Shown here: piece after piece, positions 8,516 through 16,812 of the stretch
Layout of the letters: every line of letters begins with the position of its first letter
How positions within the stretch are numbered: the stretch's first letter is position 1
Origin: Actinomyces procaprae
GTDB taxonomy: Bacteria; Actinomycetota; Actinomycetes; Actinomycetales; Actinomycetaceae
Length of the DNA: 64,000 bases
NCBI RefSeq assembly: GCF_004798665.1
Contig: NZ_CP039292.1
Span: 868,001 to 932,000, forward strand
Direction: 5' to 3'
Made by a program: the position numbers and the translations under genes
The notes under the pieces: generated by a model
Database searches by the model: none
Seen by the model: only the letters and a program-made list of their open reading frames with translations
What the model was told of the DNA's origin: nothing

Positions 8516-8995
8516 CCATTGGTAAGCGTGGTCGGGTAGACGAGCGTCCAGTCCAGATCGGAGGAGCGCAGCAGTTCCTCCGCTGCGGCCTTGTTCGCGT
8601 AGATGCCGCGTAGGACTGCGGTAGACGAGGCGTTGCGACAGCGTCGCGGCGCGGATCGTGTCACCGACTCCGAAGGAGGACAGCCAGACCAGGCGCCTGA
8701 CTCCGGTGGCGTGTGCGGCCTCGACGACGGCTTCGGCCGCATCGGTGAACAGTCCGCCATTGCGGGGAGAGGTGCCGCGGCCCAGCGCTGAGACCACGGC
8801 CTCGCAGCCGGCCATCGCATGGGACAGGTCCTCGGTGTCGCGTGCATCCCCGACGGTGACGGCGATGCCGCCGGAGTGCTCTCCCAGTTTCTCCGGGCTG
8901 CGTACCAGGACGCTCACGTCGTCACCGTGGTCCAGGGCGCGGGTCAGGACGTGCGTGCCGGTGGGGCCGGTGAGGCCGAGGATGAGGAGTTTCAT

Positions 8996-9398
8996 GGCGT
9001 GTCTTTCAGGCAGGCGGTGGAGCAGGGGCATTGCAGGTCGCTTGCAGTCTGCCGGAGTGTGCAGCCGGATGAGTGCGAGGGCGAAGAGTGGGGTTCAGGA
9101 TCTCCTGCGCCTGAATTCAGGTGGCATTCATGTTTGCGGGGCCCGTTGGGGTGCGGTGCGCAATGTTGGCGCGCGTGTCTTCAGGAGGTTCTCGGGTGCC
9201 TTTCAAGCGGCTCGCGGCACTACTCGCTATAAAGGAAGGCTTGAAGAAAGCTGGTAGGTGAAGCAAGTGTTGCGGAAAGCTGGGAAGATAGCCTTGGTAA
9301 ATTGCGAGTGTTGGCATATTGGCGCATTGAGGCGCCGGTAAAGCCTGCTGTGGTGATATCCCTATGTCAATCGTTTCCGACCGAAAGGAGAATCCGAC
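8996..9398. other. 403-bp intergenic region upstream of gadB
   Basis: No gene is supported. The right half (about 9220-9398) is clearly less G/C-rich than the surroundings and probably carries the gad promoter, though no convincing -35/-10 pair can be fixed by eye. A ribosome-binding site GAAAGGAG lies about 10 bases before the gadB ATG. A short GGCGC/GCGCC inverted repeat occurs around 9322-9337. Confidence 0.5.
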
Positions 9399-10805
9399 AT
9401 GTCACGGCCAGTATTCGACGGTTCCTCCGCCCCGGACCCGGGCAGCAGCGAGCTCAACCCGCTGTTCGCCCGCCCGGGTGAGGCCTACGACCTGCCGAAG
9501 TTCCGCTTCCCCGCGGGGGAGGCCCTTCCGGAGACCGCCTACCAGGTGGTTCACGACGAGGCGATGCTGGACGGCAATGCCCGCCTGAACCTCGCCACCT
9601 TCGTGAGCACCTGGATGGACGAGCACGCCAACCGCTTGTACCTGGAGGCGGCCGACAAGAACATGATCGACAAGGATGAGTACCCGCGCACCGCGGAGAT
9701 TGAGACCCGCTGCTGGACCATGCTCGCGGACCTGTGGCATGCGCCGGACCCGTGCCACACCATCGGTACCTCCACCATCGGCTCCTCCGAGGCCTGCATG
9801 CTCGGAGGGCTGGCCCTCAAGCGCCGCTGGCAGCACGCGCGTCGCGCCGCTGGCAAGCCCGCCGACCGGCCCAACCTGATCATGTCCAGCGCCGTACAGG
9901 TGTGCTGGGAGAAGTTCTGCAACTACTTCGACGTCGAGCCCCGGTACGTGCCCATCACCGAGGAGCACAAGGTCCTGGACGGCTACCGGCTGGAGGACTA
10001 CGTCGACGAGAACACCATCGGCGTCGTCGCCATCATGGGGGTGACCTACACGGGCATGTACGAGCCGGTCGCCCAGATCGCCCAGGCGCTGGACGCTATT
10101 CAGGAGCGCACCGGACTGAGTATCCCGATCCACGTCGACGGCGCCTCCGGGGCCATGATCGCCCCCTTCGTGCAGCCGGAGCTGGAGTGGGACTTCCGTG
10201 TGGAACGGGTCGCCTCCATCTCCACCTCCGGCCACAAGTACGGCCTGGTCTACCCCGGCATCGGCTGGGTGGTGTGGCGCGAGGAGGCGGCACTGCCGGA
10301 GGAGCTTATCTTCGAGGTCTCCTACCTCGGCGGGCAGATGCCCACTTTCGCCCTGAACTTCTCCCGCCCGGGTGCTCAGGTGCTGTTGCAGTACTACATG
10401 TTCCTGCGGCTCGGCTTCGACGGCTACCGCCGGGTGCAGTGCAACAGTCGCGACGTCGCCCGCTACCTGGCCGGGCAGATCGCCGACATGGGGCCCTTCG
10501 ACCTGTGGAACGACGGCTCCGACATTCCCGTGTTCGCGTGGCGTCTGCGCGCCGACCACACGGACAAGTGGAACCTGTACGACCTGTCCGACCGGCTGCG
10601 CATGAAGGGCTGGCTGGTGCCCGCCTATCCGATGCCCGATGACCTCACCGACGTCACCGTGCAGCGGATCGTCGTCCGCAACGGGCTCAGCCACGACCTG
10701 GCCGACGCCTTCCTTGAGGACATGCGCGCCGAGGTCGCCTACCTCGACCGGCTCGACGGGCCGCTGCCCCACGAGTCGGACCGTCCCGCCGCCTTCCACC
10801 ACTGA
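9399..10805 (+). CDS. gadB: Glutamate decarboxylase
   Basis: 468 residues, the usual length of bacterial GadB. It is a cytoplasmic PLP enzyme that converts L-glutamate to GABA and CO2, consuming a proton. The PLP-binding lysine is K280 in SGHKYG. The family stretches IGSSEACMLGGLALK, HVDGASGAMIAPF and FALNFSRPG are present. The ATG at 9399 has GAAAGGAG upstream. The next gene, 9 bp downstream, is an APC-family carrier, so decarboxylation and glutamate/GABA exchange are probably co-expressed as an acid-resistance module. The sequence looks intact. Confidence 0.96.
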   Translation: MSRPVFDGSSAPDPGSSELNPLFARPGEAYDLPKFRFPAGEALPETAYQVVHDEAMLDGNARLNLATFVSTWMDEHANRLYLEAADKNMIDKDEYPRTAEIETRCWTMLADLWHAPDPCHTIGTSTIGSSEACMLGGLALKRRWQHARRAAGKPADRPNLIMSSAVQVCWEKFCNYFDVEPRYVPITEEHKVLDGYRLEDYVDENTIGVVAIMGVTYTGMYEPVAQIAQALDAIQERTGLSIPIHVDGASGAMIAPFVQPELEWDFRVERVASISTSGHKYGLVYPGIGWVVWREEAALPEELIFEVSYLGGQMPTFALNFSRPGAQVLLQYYMFLRLGFDGYRRVQCNSRDVARYLAGQIADMGPFDLWNDGSDIPVFAWRLRADHTDKWNLYDLSDRLRMKGWLVPAYPMPDDLTDVTVQRIVVRNGLSHDLADAFLEDMRAEVAYLDRLDGPLPHESDRPAAFHH

Positions 10806-10814
10806 GGGGTAGAG

Positions 10815-12473
10815 ATGTCCAGCAAGATCATGTCCAATCATTCCGGCGGATCCTCCGCGCATCCGCCTGCCGGCACGCTCGGGGAGCTGCCGGCCGACGA
10901 CGCCGCTGCTTCCGAATCTGCGCCCGGCGGCTCCACGGCCGGCCCGGCTGCGGCGCGGTCAGCTGCAGGCATGTCGGTGTTCAACCTGGCGATGCTCACG
11001 GTGGTGGCCGTGGCCTCGCTGAGGTCGCTGCCGGCCATGGCCGGCTACGGCCTGTCCTCGATCGTGCTCTATCTGATCCCGGCGGTCCTGTTCATGGTGC
11101 CCACCGCGCTCGTGGCCGCCGAGCTGGCCACCGGCTGGAAGGGCGGGGTGTTCATCTGGGTGCGCGAGGCCTTCGGGGAGCGCTGGGGCTTCGTGGCCAT
11201 CTGGCTGCAGTGGGTGCAGAACGTGGTGTGGTACCCCACCCAGATCGCCTTCATCGCCGTGAGCCTGTCCTATGTGGTGGGTGGCGGCTCCTTGGCGAGC
11301 AACGGCGTGTACGTGGCCGGCGTCATCATCGTCCTGTACTGGGTATCCACTCTCATCACCCTGGCCGGCGGCAACCTGTTCGCCAAGGTGGGTTCGTGGA
11401 GCGGCATCATCGGCACGCTCTTCCCGGCGGCCCTGCTGATCGTCCTCGGCGCCGCCTGGCTGATCTCCGGAACGCCCTCCCAGGCGGAGCTGACGACGTC
11501 GGCGATCCTGCCGCCGTGGACGGGCCTGGCCTCCATCGTGCTGATCGTGTCCAATGTGCTCGCCTACGCGGGCATGGAGGTCAACGCCGTGCACGCCAAT
11601 GACCTGGATGACCCCGGCCGCGGGTACCCGCGCACGGTGCTGGTCTCGGCGGTGATGATCCTGGCTGTCTTCGTTCTGCCGACCCTGGCGATCGCCGTAG
11701 CGGTCCCCAAGGCGAGCCTGGGCGTGGTTGACGGCATCAACCTGGCCTTCCAGACCTTCTTCGACCACTGGCACCTGGCCTGGGGGACCCCGGTGATCTC
11801 CCTGCTGATCGCCCTGGGCGCCTTCGCCTCCGTGGTCACCTGGATCGCCGGCCCCTCGAAGGGCCTGCTCGCCGCTGCCCGCACCGGCCTGCTGCCGCCG
11901 TTCCTGCAACGGCGCAACAGCGCCGGCGTGCAGCGCTCCATCCTGTTGCTGCAGGGTGTGATCGTGACGGTTCTGGCGCTGCTGTTCGTGGTCATCCCCA
12001 ATGGCAACACCGCCTTCGTCACCCTGATCGACATGGCAGCAGCGCTGTACCTGATCATGTACATGATGCTGTTCGCCGCCGCCATCCGCCTGCGCGCCAC
12101 GCGCCCGCAGGTGCGGCGCACCTACCGCACCCCCGCCATGGGGCTGGTGGCCGGCGTCGGCTTCGTCGCGTGCGCGGTGGCCTTCGTGCTGTCCTTCGTG
12201 CGCCCGTCCGGGTTCACGGGGCTGAGCACCGTCGGCTACGCGCTCGTGGTGGGGCTGGTGATCGTGGTCCTCGGGGTGCCGCCGCTCATCTTCTACGCGC
12301 TGCGCCGTCCCGGCTGGCAGCTGGAGCCCGACCACGCCGTCGGCGACGCCATCCTGGTCAACCCGCCGGATGCCCGGGACGCGGCGGGGGACAGCCCGGC
12401 ACGTAGCCCCAAGCGCCACCTGCGGGTGGTTCCCCGGCGGCACGGGACTCACCCCGTGGGGAGGGCCTCGTAG
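10815..12473 (+). CDS. gadC: APC-family amino acid antiporter, probable glutamate/GABA exchanger
   Basis: 552 residues with about 12 hydrophobic membrane segments after a ~48-residue Ser/Ala/Pro-rich cytoplasmic N-terminus. The core fits the GadC-like glutamate:GABA antiporters (FVAIWLQWVQNVVWYPTQ, YAGMEVNAVHANDLDDPGRG, ITWIAGPSKGLL-like VTWIAGPSKGLL). Its position 9 bp behind gadB supports import of glutamate in exchange for GABA. The basic C-terminal tail (RSPKRHLRVVPRRHG) may act like the regulatory C-plug of E. coli GadC, but this is not shown. The symbol rests on context and family and is less certain than the family call. Confidence 0.85.
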   Translation: MSSKIMSNHSGGSSAHPPAGTLGELPADDAAASESAPGGSTAGPAAARSAAGMSVFNLAMLTVVAVASLRSLPAMAGYGLSSIVLYLIPAVLFMVPTALVAAELATGWKGGVFIWVREAFGERWGFVAIWLQWVQNVVWYPTQIAFIAVSLSYVVGGGSLASNGVYVAGVIIVLYWVSTLITLAGGNLFAKVGSWSGIIGTLFPAALLIVLGAAWLISGTPSQAELTTSAILPPWTGLASIVLIVSNVLAYAGMEVNAVHANDLDDPGRGYPRTVLVSAVMILAVFVLPTLAIAVAVPKASLGVVDGINLAFQTFFDHWHLAWGTPVISLLIALGAFASVVTWIAGPSKGLLAAARTGLLPPFLQRRNSAGVQRSILLLQGVIVTVLALLFVVIPNGNTAFVTLIDMAAALYLIMYMMLFAAAIRLRATRPQVRRTYRTPAMGLVAGVGFVACAVAFVLSFVRPSGFTGLSTVGYALVVGLVIVVLGVPPLIFYALRRPGWQLEPDHAVGDAILVNPPDARDAAGDSPARSPKRHLRVVPRRHGTHPVGRAS

Positions 12474-12556
12474 CCCGGGCGCGGGCCACCGGGTGAAGCC
12501 ACCGGGCCGGTGACGGAGCCGAACGGCCCGTGGCCCACACCCGCCGCAGGAGCGCG

Positions 12557-12611
12557 TGCACCCGCGGGCCCCGGCACCGACTCAAAGCCGGTGCCGGGGC
12601 CCGCGGGTGCA
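12557..12611. terminator. 23-bp perfect hairpin between gadC and the VOC gene
   Basis: Bases 12557-12579 (TGCACCCGCGGGCCCCGGCA continuing CCG) and 12589-12611 are perfect inverted copies around a 9-nt loop (ACTCAAAGC). There is no T-tract. It probably ends the gad transcript or insulates the VOC gene, whose ATG begins 11 bases after the right arm. Confidence 0.6.
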
Positions 12612-12621
12612 TGATGAGACC

Positions 12622-13107
12622 ATGCGTGTCACCGGCATCGACCACCTCGTCCTGACCGTCGCCTCGGTCCCGGCCGCAGTCGACTTCTACACACGCGTAC
12701 TCGGCCTGGAGGCCTTCACCTTCGACGGCGGCCGGGTCGCGCTGCGGCTGGGGGAGCAGAAGCTGAACCTGCGGCCCGCAGACGGGCGCCTCACCCCGGA
12801 GGCGGCCGCCCCCGCCGTCGGCAGCACCGACCTGTGCCTCGTGGTTGACGCCCCGCTTGACGACGTCGTCGCCCACCTGGCCCGGACGGGGACCGAGATC
12901 GAGCTGGGCCCGGTCGCCCGCTCCGGGGCCCGCGGCCCCATGCGCAGCATCTACCTGCGCGACCCGGACGGCAACCTCCTGGAACTCGCCTTCTACGGTG
13001 AACAGGGGGTTGGCCCGGCCGCCGCCGGGGAGACACCCGCCGCGACAGGCGACGACGCTGACGACGCCGATGACGCCGCGCTCACCGCCGAGGGGGAGCC
13101 GGCATGA
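12622..13107 (+). CDS. VOC family (glyoxalase/dioxygenase-fold) protein
   Basis: 161 residues. It begins with the typical VOC N-terminus (GIDHLVLTVASVPAAVDFY, metal-ligand candidate H8). The second beta-alpha-beta module ends in IYLRDPDGNLLELAFYG with the usual glutamate ligand. A ~30-residue Ala/Asp-rich tail follows. The substrate is unknown; VOC members include lyases, dioxygenases and resistance proteins. The ATG at 12622 is preferred because the homologous N-terminus starts there and the strong hairpin lies just upstream. The stop overlaps the start of the acetyltransferase gene (ATGA at 13104-13107), suggesting translational coupling. Confidence 0.82.
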   Translation: MRVTGIDHLVLTVASVPAAVDFYTRVLGLEAFTFDGGRVALRLGEQKLNLRPADGRLTPEAAAPAVGSTDLCLVVDAPLDDVVAHLARTGTEIELGPVARSGARGPMRSIYLRDPDGNLLELAFYGEQGVGPAAAGETPAATGDDADDADDAALTAEGEPA

Positions 13108-13703
13108 GCCCAGCGTCGAAGGTACGCATTCGTCCCGCCCGCCCCGACGACGCCCCACGGGTCGCCCGCCTGCTCGCGCTGCGGGGCATCTCCGTGGAGG
13201 AGGCGCTGGACCAGGCGCCGCGCATGATTGACGCCCTGCCCGTACTGCTGCTGGCCTCGCTGCCGGCGCCGGGCGGCGCCGCCGAGTCGAGCCCGGACGG
13301 GGCTAGTGAGCTCACTGGCCAGCCGGCTCGGTCCGCGCATGGCGAGGATCCGGCCCTGGCCGACTCCCGCGCCGTGCCCGTCGCCCTGTCCGGTGCCTTC
13401 CTGCTTCCCGGTGATCTGCAGGAGGGCCGCCCGGAGCGGTGGATGGTGTCCGGCCTCATCGTGGACCCGGATGCGCGCCGCCGCGGAATCGGTCGCAGCC
13501 TGCTGACCGCCGTGGGCGCGGCAGTGCGGGAGATTGACCCGGGGGAGGACCTGTTCAGCGTCGTCGAGACCGCCAATCATGCCTCTGTTGCCGCTCACCT
13601 CGCCGCAGGCTTCGAGGAGACCGCCCACGTGGACGGCTACGCGGGCCTCGTATTCGACGGCGACGCGCTGCTCATGCGTCTGCCGGGTGCGGCGGAGGCC
13701 TGA
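13104..13703 (+). CDS. GNAT family N-acetyltransferase
   Basis: 199 residues. The N-terminus VRIRPARPDDAPRVARLL and the acetyl-CoA-binding segment GLIVDPDARRRGIGRSLL (motif A, R/Q-x-x-G-x-G/A) identify a GNAT domain. It is followed by VETANHASVAAHLAAGFEETAHV (motif B). Residues ~50-95 form a low-complexity insertion (AESSPDGASELTG...). The acceptor substrate is unknown. It overlaps the VOC gene by four bases and is probably co-transcribed with it. Confidence 0.85.
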   Translation: MSPASKVRIRPARPDDAPRVARLLALRGISVEEALDQAPRMIDALPVLLLASLPAPGGAAESSPDGASELTGQPARSAHGEDPALADSRAVPVALSGAFLLPGDLQEGRPERWMVSGLIVDPDARRRGIGRSLLTAVGAAVREIDPGEDLFSVVETANHASVAAHLAAGFEETAHVDGYAGLVFDGDALLMRLPGAAEA

Positions 13704-13747
13704 GCGACACCGGAGCCCGAGCCGGCGGCTGCGCCTGGATCCGGGTC

Positions 13748-14377
13748 TCAGTCCAGCAGGGGGAGCAGGTCCCGCAGGCTGGCGACCACGAGTGCGCCGG
13801 GGGCGTCATCCGGCAGGGTCACGGAGGTGCCCGGGCGGACCAGCAGCGCCGCCGGCATGCCCGCCTCCCGGGCGGCCATCACGTCTATCGGCCGGTCTCC
13901 GACGCACAGCACCTCCGCCGGGTTCAGGCCGTGCCGCATCGCCAGCAGCAGGTTCATGTCCGGAAGGGGCTTACGGGCGATGCCGTCGGGGGCGCAGACG
14001 ACGTCGTCCATCTCCAGGTGCAGCCCCTGCAGCAGTGCGGAGGCGGAGGCCCGATCCCGGTGCGTGGCAACCAGGTTCAGGCCGCCCAGCTCGCTCACCC
14101 GCGCCATCACCTCCCGTGCGCCGTCCATGATGGGTGCGGGGCGGGTGCGCCACCGCTCCTTCAGGTCGGCGTATGCCGCCTCCAGCAATTCGGGGTCCAG
14201 GCGCCGTTCGGCGCTCAGGGTTGCGATCGCATGGGCGATGGAGTGCCGGGTCAGGCCGGTGACGTGGCGCAGGTGCTCGGCGGTGGTGTCCCCGAACGCC
14301 GCCTCGCACAGGGCGCGGTCGACCTCAGGGTAGGTGTCCACCAAGGTGCCGCCCATGTCCCAGATAATGTGACGCAT
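13748..14377 (-). CDS. HAD-superfamily hydrolase, phosphoglycolate phosphatase-like
   Basis: 209 residues. Motif I is WDMGGTLVDT: the nucleophilic Asp is present, but the second Asp of the usual DxDGT is Gly. Motif II is the T/S in LVATHRDR, the conserved lysine is in ARKPLPD, and motif IV is CVGDRPIDVMAA. The cap region (residues ~20-80) suits the HAD-IA group. Variants with MGGT or LGGT occur in Gram-positive HAD proteins, so this is not necessarily an inactive enzyme. The start codon touches the divergent gene at 14376, so the two promoters must lie within each other's coding sequence or close to it. Confidence 0.82.
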   Translation of the reverse strand: MRHIIWDMGGTLVDTYPEVDRALCEAAFGDTTAEHLRHVTGLTRHSIAHAIATLSAERRLDPELLEAAYADLKERWRTRPAPIMDGAREVMARVSELGGLNLVATHRDRASASALLQGLHLEMDDVVCAPDGIARKPLPDMNLLLAMRHGLNPAEVLCVGDRPIDVMAAREAGMPAALLVRPGTSVTLPDDAPGALVVASLRDLLPLLD

Positions 14378-15182
14378 GCAGTCATTGTCCCCGCATTCCG
14401 GTCCCGTGGCAGCCGATTGGGCATCCTCGTCCGGGAATGCCGATCACGCCGTCCCCTGGGCCATGCAGATCGCCGTCCACTACGACAAGGTCCGCCCGCC
14501 CCGCCGCATCGACGTCGCCGAGGCCACCGCCCGCGCCGTCGTCTCGCTGCTGGCAACAGCCGAGGCCGCGCCGGGCGGCCCCTGGCATGAGGCCGTCGAG
14601 TACTGGCGGGACGGGCGTATCCGCAAGCTGGTGCGGCGCGCCCGCGGCCGGCGCTGGGAGGAGGTCCAGGAGTTGCCCGGCGTCACCGTCGCCCAGGCGG
14701 GGCCCGCCGGGTGGGCAGTGGCCGAGGCGCGCGCGATCGTCCCCGGCCCGGTGCGTCCACTGCCGCCTGCCCTGGCTAAGACGCAGGTGGAGGGCACGCA
14801 CTTCCCGCACGGGGAGGAGCTGCCGCCACCGCCCGCGGCGATCACCGCCGCCGTCGCCCGGGACCCCGACGCCGCCCGGGGGATTGCCCTGACCGCCGAG
14901 TCCGCCTCCCCGCAGGCACTGGTGACCGTGGAGGTCACCCCGTTGGAGGAGATGACCAGTGGGAAGCTGTGCGCCCAGGTCGCGCACGCCGCCCAGTTGG
15001 CCTGGGAGAGTCCACAGCTGCCCGCGGAGCTGCGGGAGCAGTGGGCGGCGCAGGGGTACCGGGTGCGGGTCGTGTTCCCGACGGCAGCGGCGTGGCGGGA
15101 GCAGCTGCGACCGGTGTCGGTGGTGGACGCGGGCTTCACCGAGCTGGACGGGCCCACCGAGACCACGCGCGCCTACTGGTGA
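14376..15182 (+). CDS. Pth2-type peptidyl-tRNA hydrolase domain protein
   Basis: Up to 268 residues. The C-terminal ~110 residues (EEMTSGKLCAQVAHAAQLA ... VVDAGFTELDGPTETTRA) match the PTH2 fold, which frees peptides from peptidyl-tRNA. The N-terminal ~150 residues begin PWAMQIAVHYDKVRPPRR, the form seen in actinobacterial members, and include an arginine-rich segment. The start is uncertain: ATG 14376 overlaps the divergent HAD gene, GTG 14406 is possible, and the ATG at 14464 would cut into the conserved PWAMQ block. The protein is much longer than the ~120 aa of minimal Pth2. Confidence 0.75.
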   Translation: MQSLSPHSGPVAADWASSSGNADHAVPWAMQIAVHYDKVRPPRRIDVAEATARAVVSLLATAEAAPGGPWHEAVEYWRDGRIRKLVRRARGRRWEEVQELPGVTVAQAGPAGWAVAEARAIVPGPVRPLPPALAKTQVEGTHFPHGEELPPPPAAITAAVARDPDAARGIALTAESASPQALVTVEVTPLEEMTSGKLCAQVAHAAQLAWESPQLPAELREQWAAQGYRVRVVFPTAAAWREQLRPVSVVDAGFTELDGPTETTRAYW

Positions 15183-15299
15183 GGGTACGACGGCGCCCCG
15201 CCGCCCAGTTGGGCGGTGGGGCGGAGGGGCCGCGGGCGGCTGGCCAACCGCAGGCTCGGGTGTCCTTGTCCGCGTGGCGGGCGTCGGCGCAGGCGGGAT

Positions 15300-15899
15300 T
15301 CAGGCGGCCGCGGGCTCGGGGGTGCCGCGGAACACCCACAGCCGCATCAGCACGTACAGGTAGATCCCCTCGCAGCAGGCGGAGGTGAACCGCGCCAGCT
15401 CGGCGTTGACGCCCACCAGGTGCAGCAGGCTGGACAGGCCCAGGATGAAGATGACGTACTGGGAGACCAGGCCGACCGCGTAGCGCGACCCCTGGGAAGT
15501 CAGCGATCCGTGGGACTGGAAGTTCAGCCACCGGTTCAGCAGCAGCGAGTACACGCCCGCGATGGCATAGCCGACGGTCACCGCCAGCGGGTAGAACCAG
15601 TGCAGGCGCTCGTAGAACAGCCACAGGAAAGCGATGTCGATGACGAATCCGGAGCCGTTGATCAGGGCGTAGCCGATGAATGTCACCGGCACCCGGCGGC
15701 GCAAGAACCCGGGCAGCAGCCGGTGAATTCGGCCGAGCAGGCTCCGGAAGACGCGCGGGGCACGACGAGCGGGGTCCTCCAAGCGGGCGTTGAAACGGCG
15801 GTGGGCCGCGGCTGCCGCCGTCACGGTGTGCGGCGCCCGGGCGGCAGTGGGGACGGGGCACTGCCCCCGCACTTGTCCGGACGTCGTGATGCTCGTCAT
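15300..15899 (-). CDS. GtrA family membrane protein
   Basis: 199 residues with four predicted membrane helices (for example LINGSGFVIDIAFLWLFYE, YPLAVTVGYAIAGVYSLL, YAVGLVSQYVIFILGLSSL). The characteristic NRWLNFQSHG follows helix two, as in the GtrA/DPMS-associated family, whose members help move lipid-linked sugars for surface glycan decoration. The ATG at 15897-15899 is chosen because GAAAGGAAG precedes it at good spacing; an in-frame extension upstream is compositionally unlike coding sequence. A glycosyltransferase partner is not adjacent. Confidence 0.82.
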   Translation of the reverse strand: MTSITTSGQVRGQCPVPTAARAPHTVTAAAAAHRRFNARLEDPARRAPRVFRSLLGRIHRLLPGFLRRRVPVTFIGYALINGSGFVIDIAFLWLFYERLHWFYPLAVTVGYAIAGVYSLLLNRWLNFQSHGSLTSQGSRYAVGLVSQYVIFILGLSSLLHLVGVNAELARFTSACCEGIYLYVLMRLWVFRGTPEPAAA

Positions 15900-16032
15900 G
15901 GTCTTCCTTTCGGGCGCCTGCGTCGGACGCGCCTTACAGGTCTGAGTCTTGTGCGTCCGGGAAGGCCTCGCAAGCCCGTGTGGATGAACTCTGGATTCCG
16001 AAAGTATGAGGTCTCCGACCGGCATCTCCTCC

Positions 16033-16707
16033 TCAAGGACGAGGCGCGTCCTGGAGCGCGGCGACGACCTCCTGGCGCAGCAGCGCACCACCGGCGTCGG
16101 CCGGGTGGTGCACCGTGCGGATGCCGAGCGCCCCCGCCGCGGAGATGTTGGCCGCGTTGTCATCCACGAACAGTGCCTCCTGCGGAGTCACCCCCGCCAG
16201 CTCCAGCACGGCGCGGAAGTAGCTCGGGCTGGGCTTGGCCGCCCCGAGTGTGCAGGAGTAGGCGTCGATGTCGCACAGGCCGTCGTAGCCGAGTGCCGAG
16301 CGCATCCAGGCGCGCCGCTCATGCTGCTGGTTGGTGGCCAGCACCGTGGTGTAGCCGGCCTGCTTGAGGTCGCGCACGATCTGCCAGGCGACCGGGTCCG
16401 GCGTGGCCCGCCACCACAGTTCCAACAGCTGCTCCGCGCTCGCGGTGAGCCCCAGCTCGCCGGACAGCCGCTCCAGCAGCGTGCGCAGGCTCTCGCGTCC
16501 CTCCAGCGCGGCCCCCTCCTCGGCGAGGAGCCGACGGCAGAACTCCGCGCCCCCGCCGGCGGTCAAGGCCTGGTCCCAGGGGGTGCCGATCAGCTGCAGT
16601 ACGCCGTCGGCATCGAAGAGCACGGCGCGTACCGGACCGGTGCCGAGGGCGGGGATGGCGGGCGGAGCGGGGCGGGGGGTCGGCGTCATGTGGTGATCGT
16701 GGCGCAA
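16033..16707 (-). CDS. HAD-superfamily hydrolase (HAD-IA)
   Basis: 224 residues from the first ATG; the second ATG at 16689 is also possible. Motif I is FDADGV (D32, D34). Motif II is the Thr in TVLATNQQ, the conserved Lys is in GAAKPSPSYF, and motif IV is FVDDNAANISAA. It resembles the beta-phosphoglucomutase/epoxide hydrolase-type HAD group, but the substrate cannot be assigned. It lies upstream of gtrA on the same strand, 133 bp away. Confidence 0.85.
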   Translation of the reverse strand: MRHDHHMTPTPRPAPPAIPALGTGPVRAVLFDADGVLQLIGTPWDQALTAGGGAEFCRRLLAEEGAALEGRESLRTLLERLSGELGLTASAEQLLELWWRATPDPVAWQIVRDLKQAGYTTVLATNQQHERRAWMRSALGYDGLCDIDAYSCTLGAAKPSPSYFRAVLELAGVTPQEALFVDDNAANISAAGALGIRTVHHPADAGGALLRQEVVAALQDAPRP

Positions 16708-16812
16708 AGCAGGGTGTTTGGCCAGTGGTCGCCGGGGCGCTGACCGGATGGCGGGTGGGTGCGTTCGGGGGCCGGGCGGCGGCGTAGGCGTGGCGTTAGC
16801 GGGCGGGTGCCG

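Larger units (their letters stand above)
7895..8995 (-). pseudogene. NAD(P)-binding NmrA/SDR-type oxidoreductase, split by a 468-bp element and frameshifted
   Basis: The start is the ATG at 8993-8995 (MKLLILGLTGPTGTHVL, a Rossmann GxTGxxG motif). The N-terminal part runs to about 8620 (LVWLSSFGVGDTIRAATLSQR). A small indel near 8610-8625 then shifts the frame; the next part reads GIYANKAAAEELL and DLDWTLVYPTTLTNG. At 8516-8523 the gene is broken by the element at 8048-8515. The C-terminal part resumes below 8040 (FRIGESLVMRGRERIARADV) and ends with TGA at 7895-7897. Deleting the element and one 8-bp target copy joins the two parts in the same frame across TLTNG and PAQGRFRIGE. The intact protein would be about 210 aa, normal for this family. 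Two independent lesions make it a pseudogene. Confidence 0.88.

Noticed and set aside
9402..12452. Long minus-strand frames opposite gadB and the antiporter
   Set aside because: They mirror strong coding genes, have no family motifs and show typical shadow composition (His/Gly/Val/Gln-rich).
15900..16163. Longer start for the GtrA-family protein
   Set aside because: The extension is Arg/Ser/Thr-rich shadow sequence overlapping the neighbouring HAD gene, and the site at 15899 has a clear ribosome-binding site.
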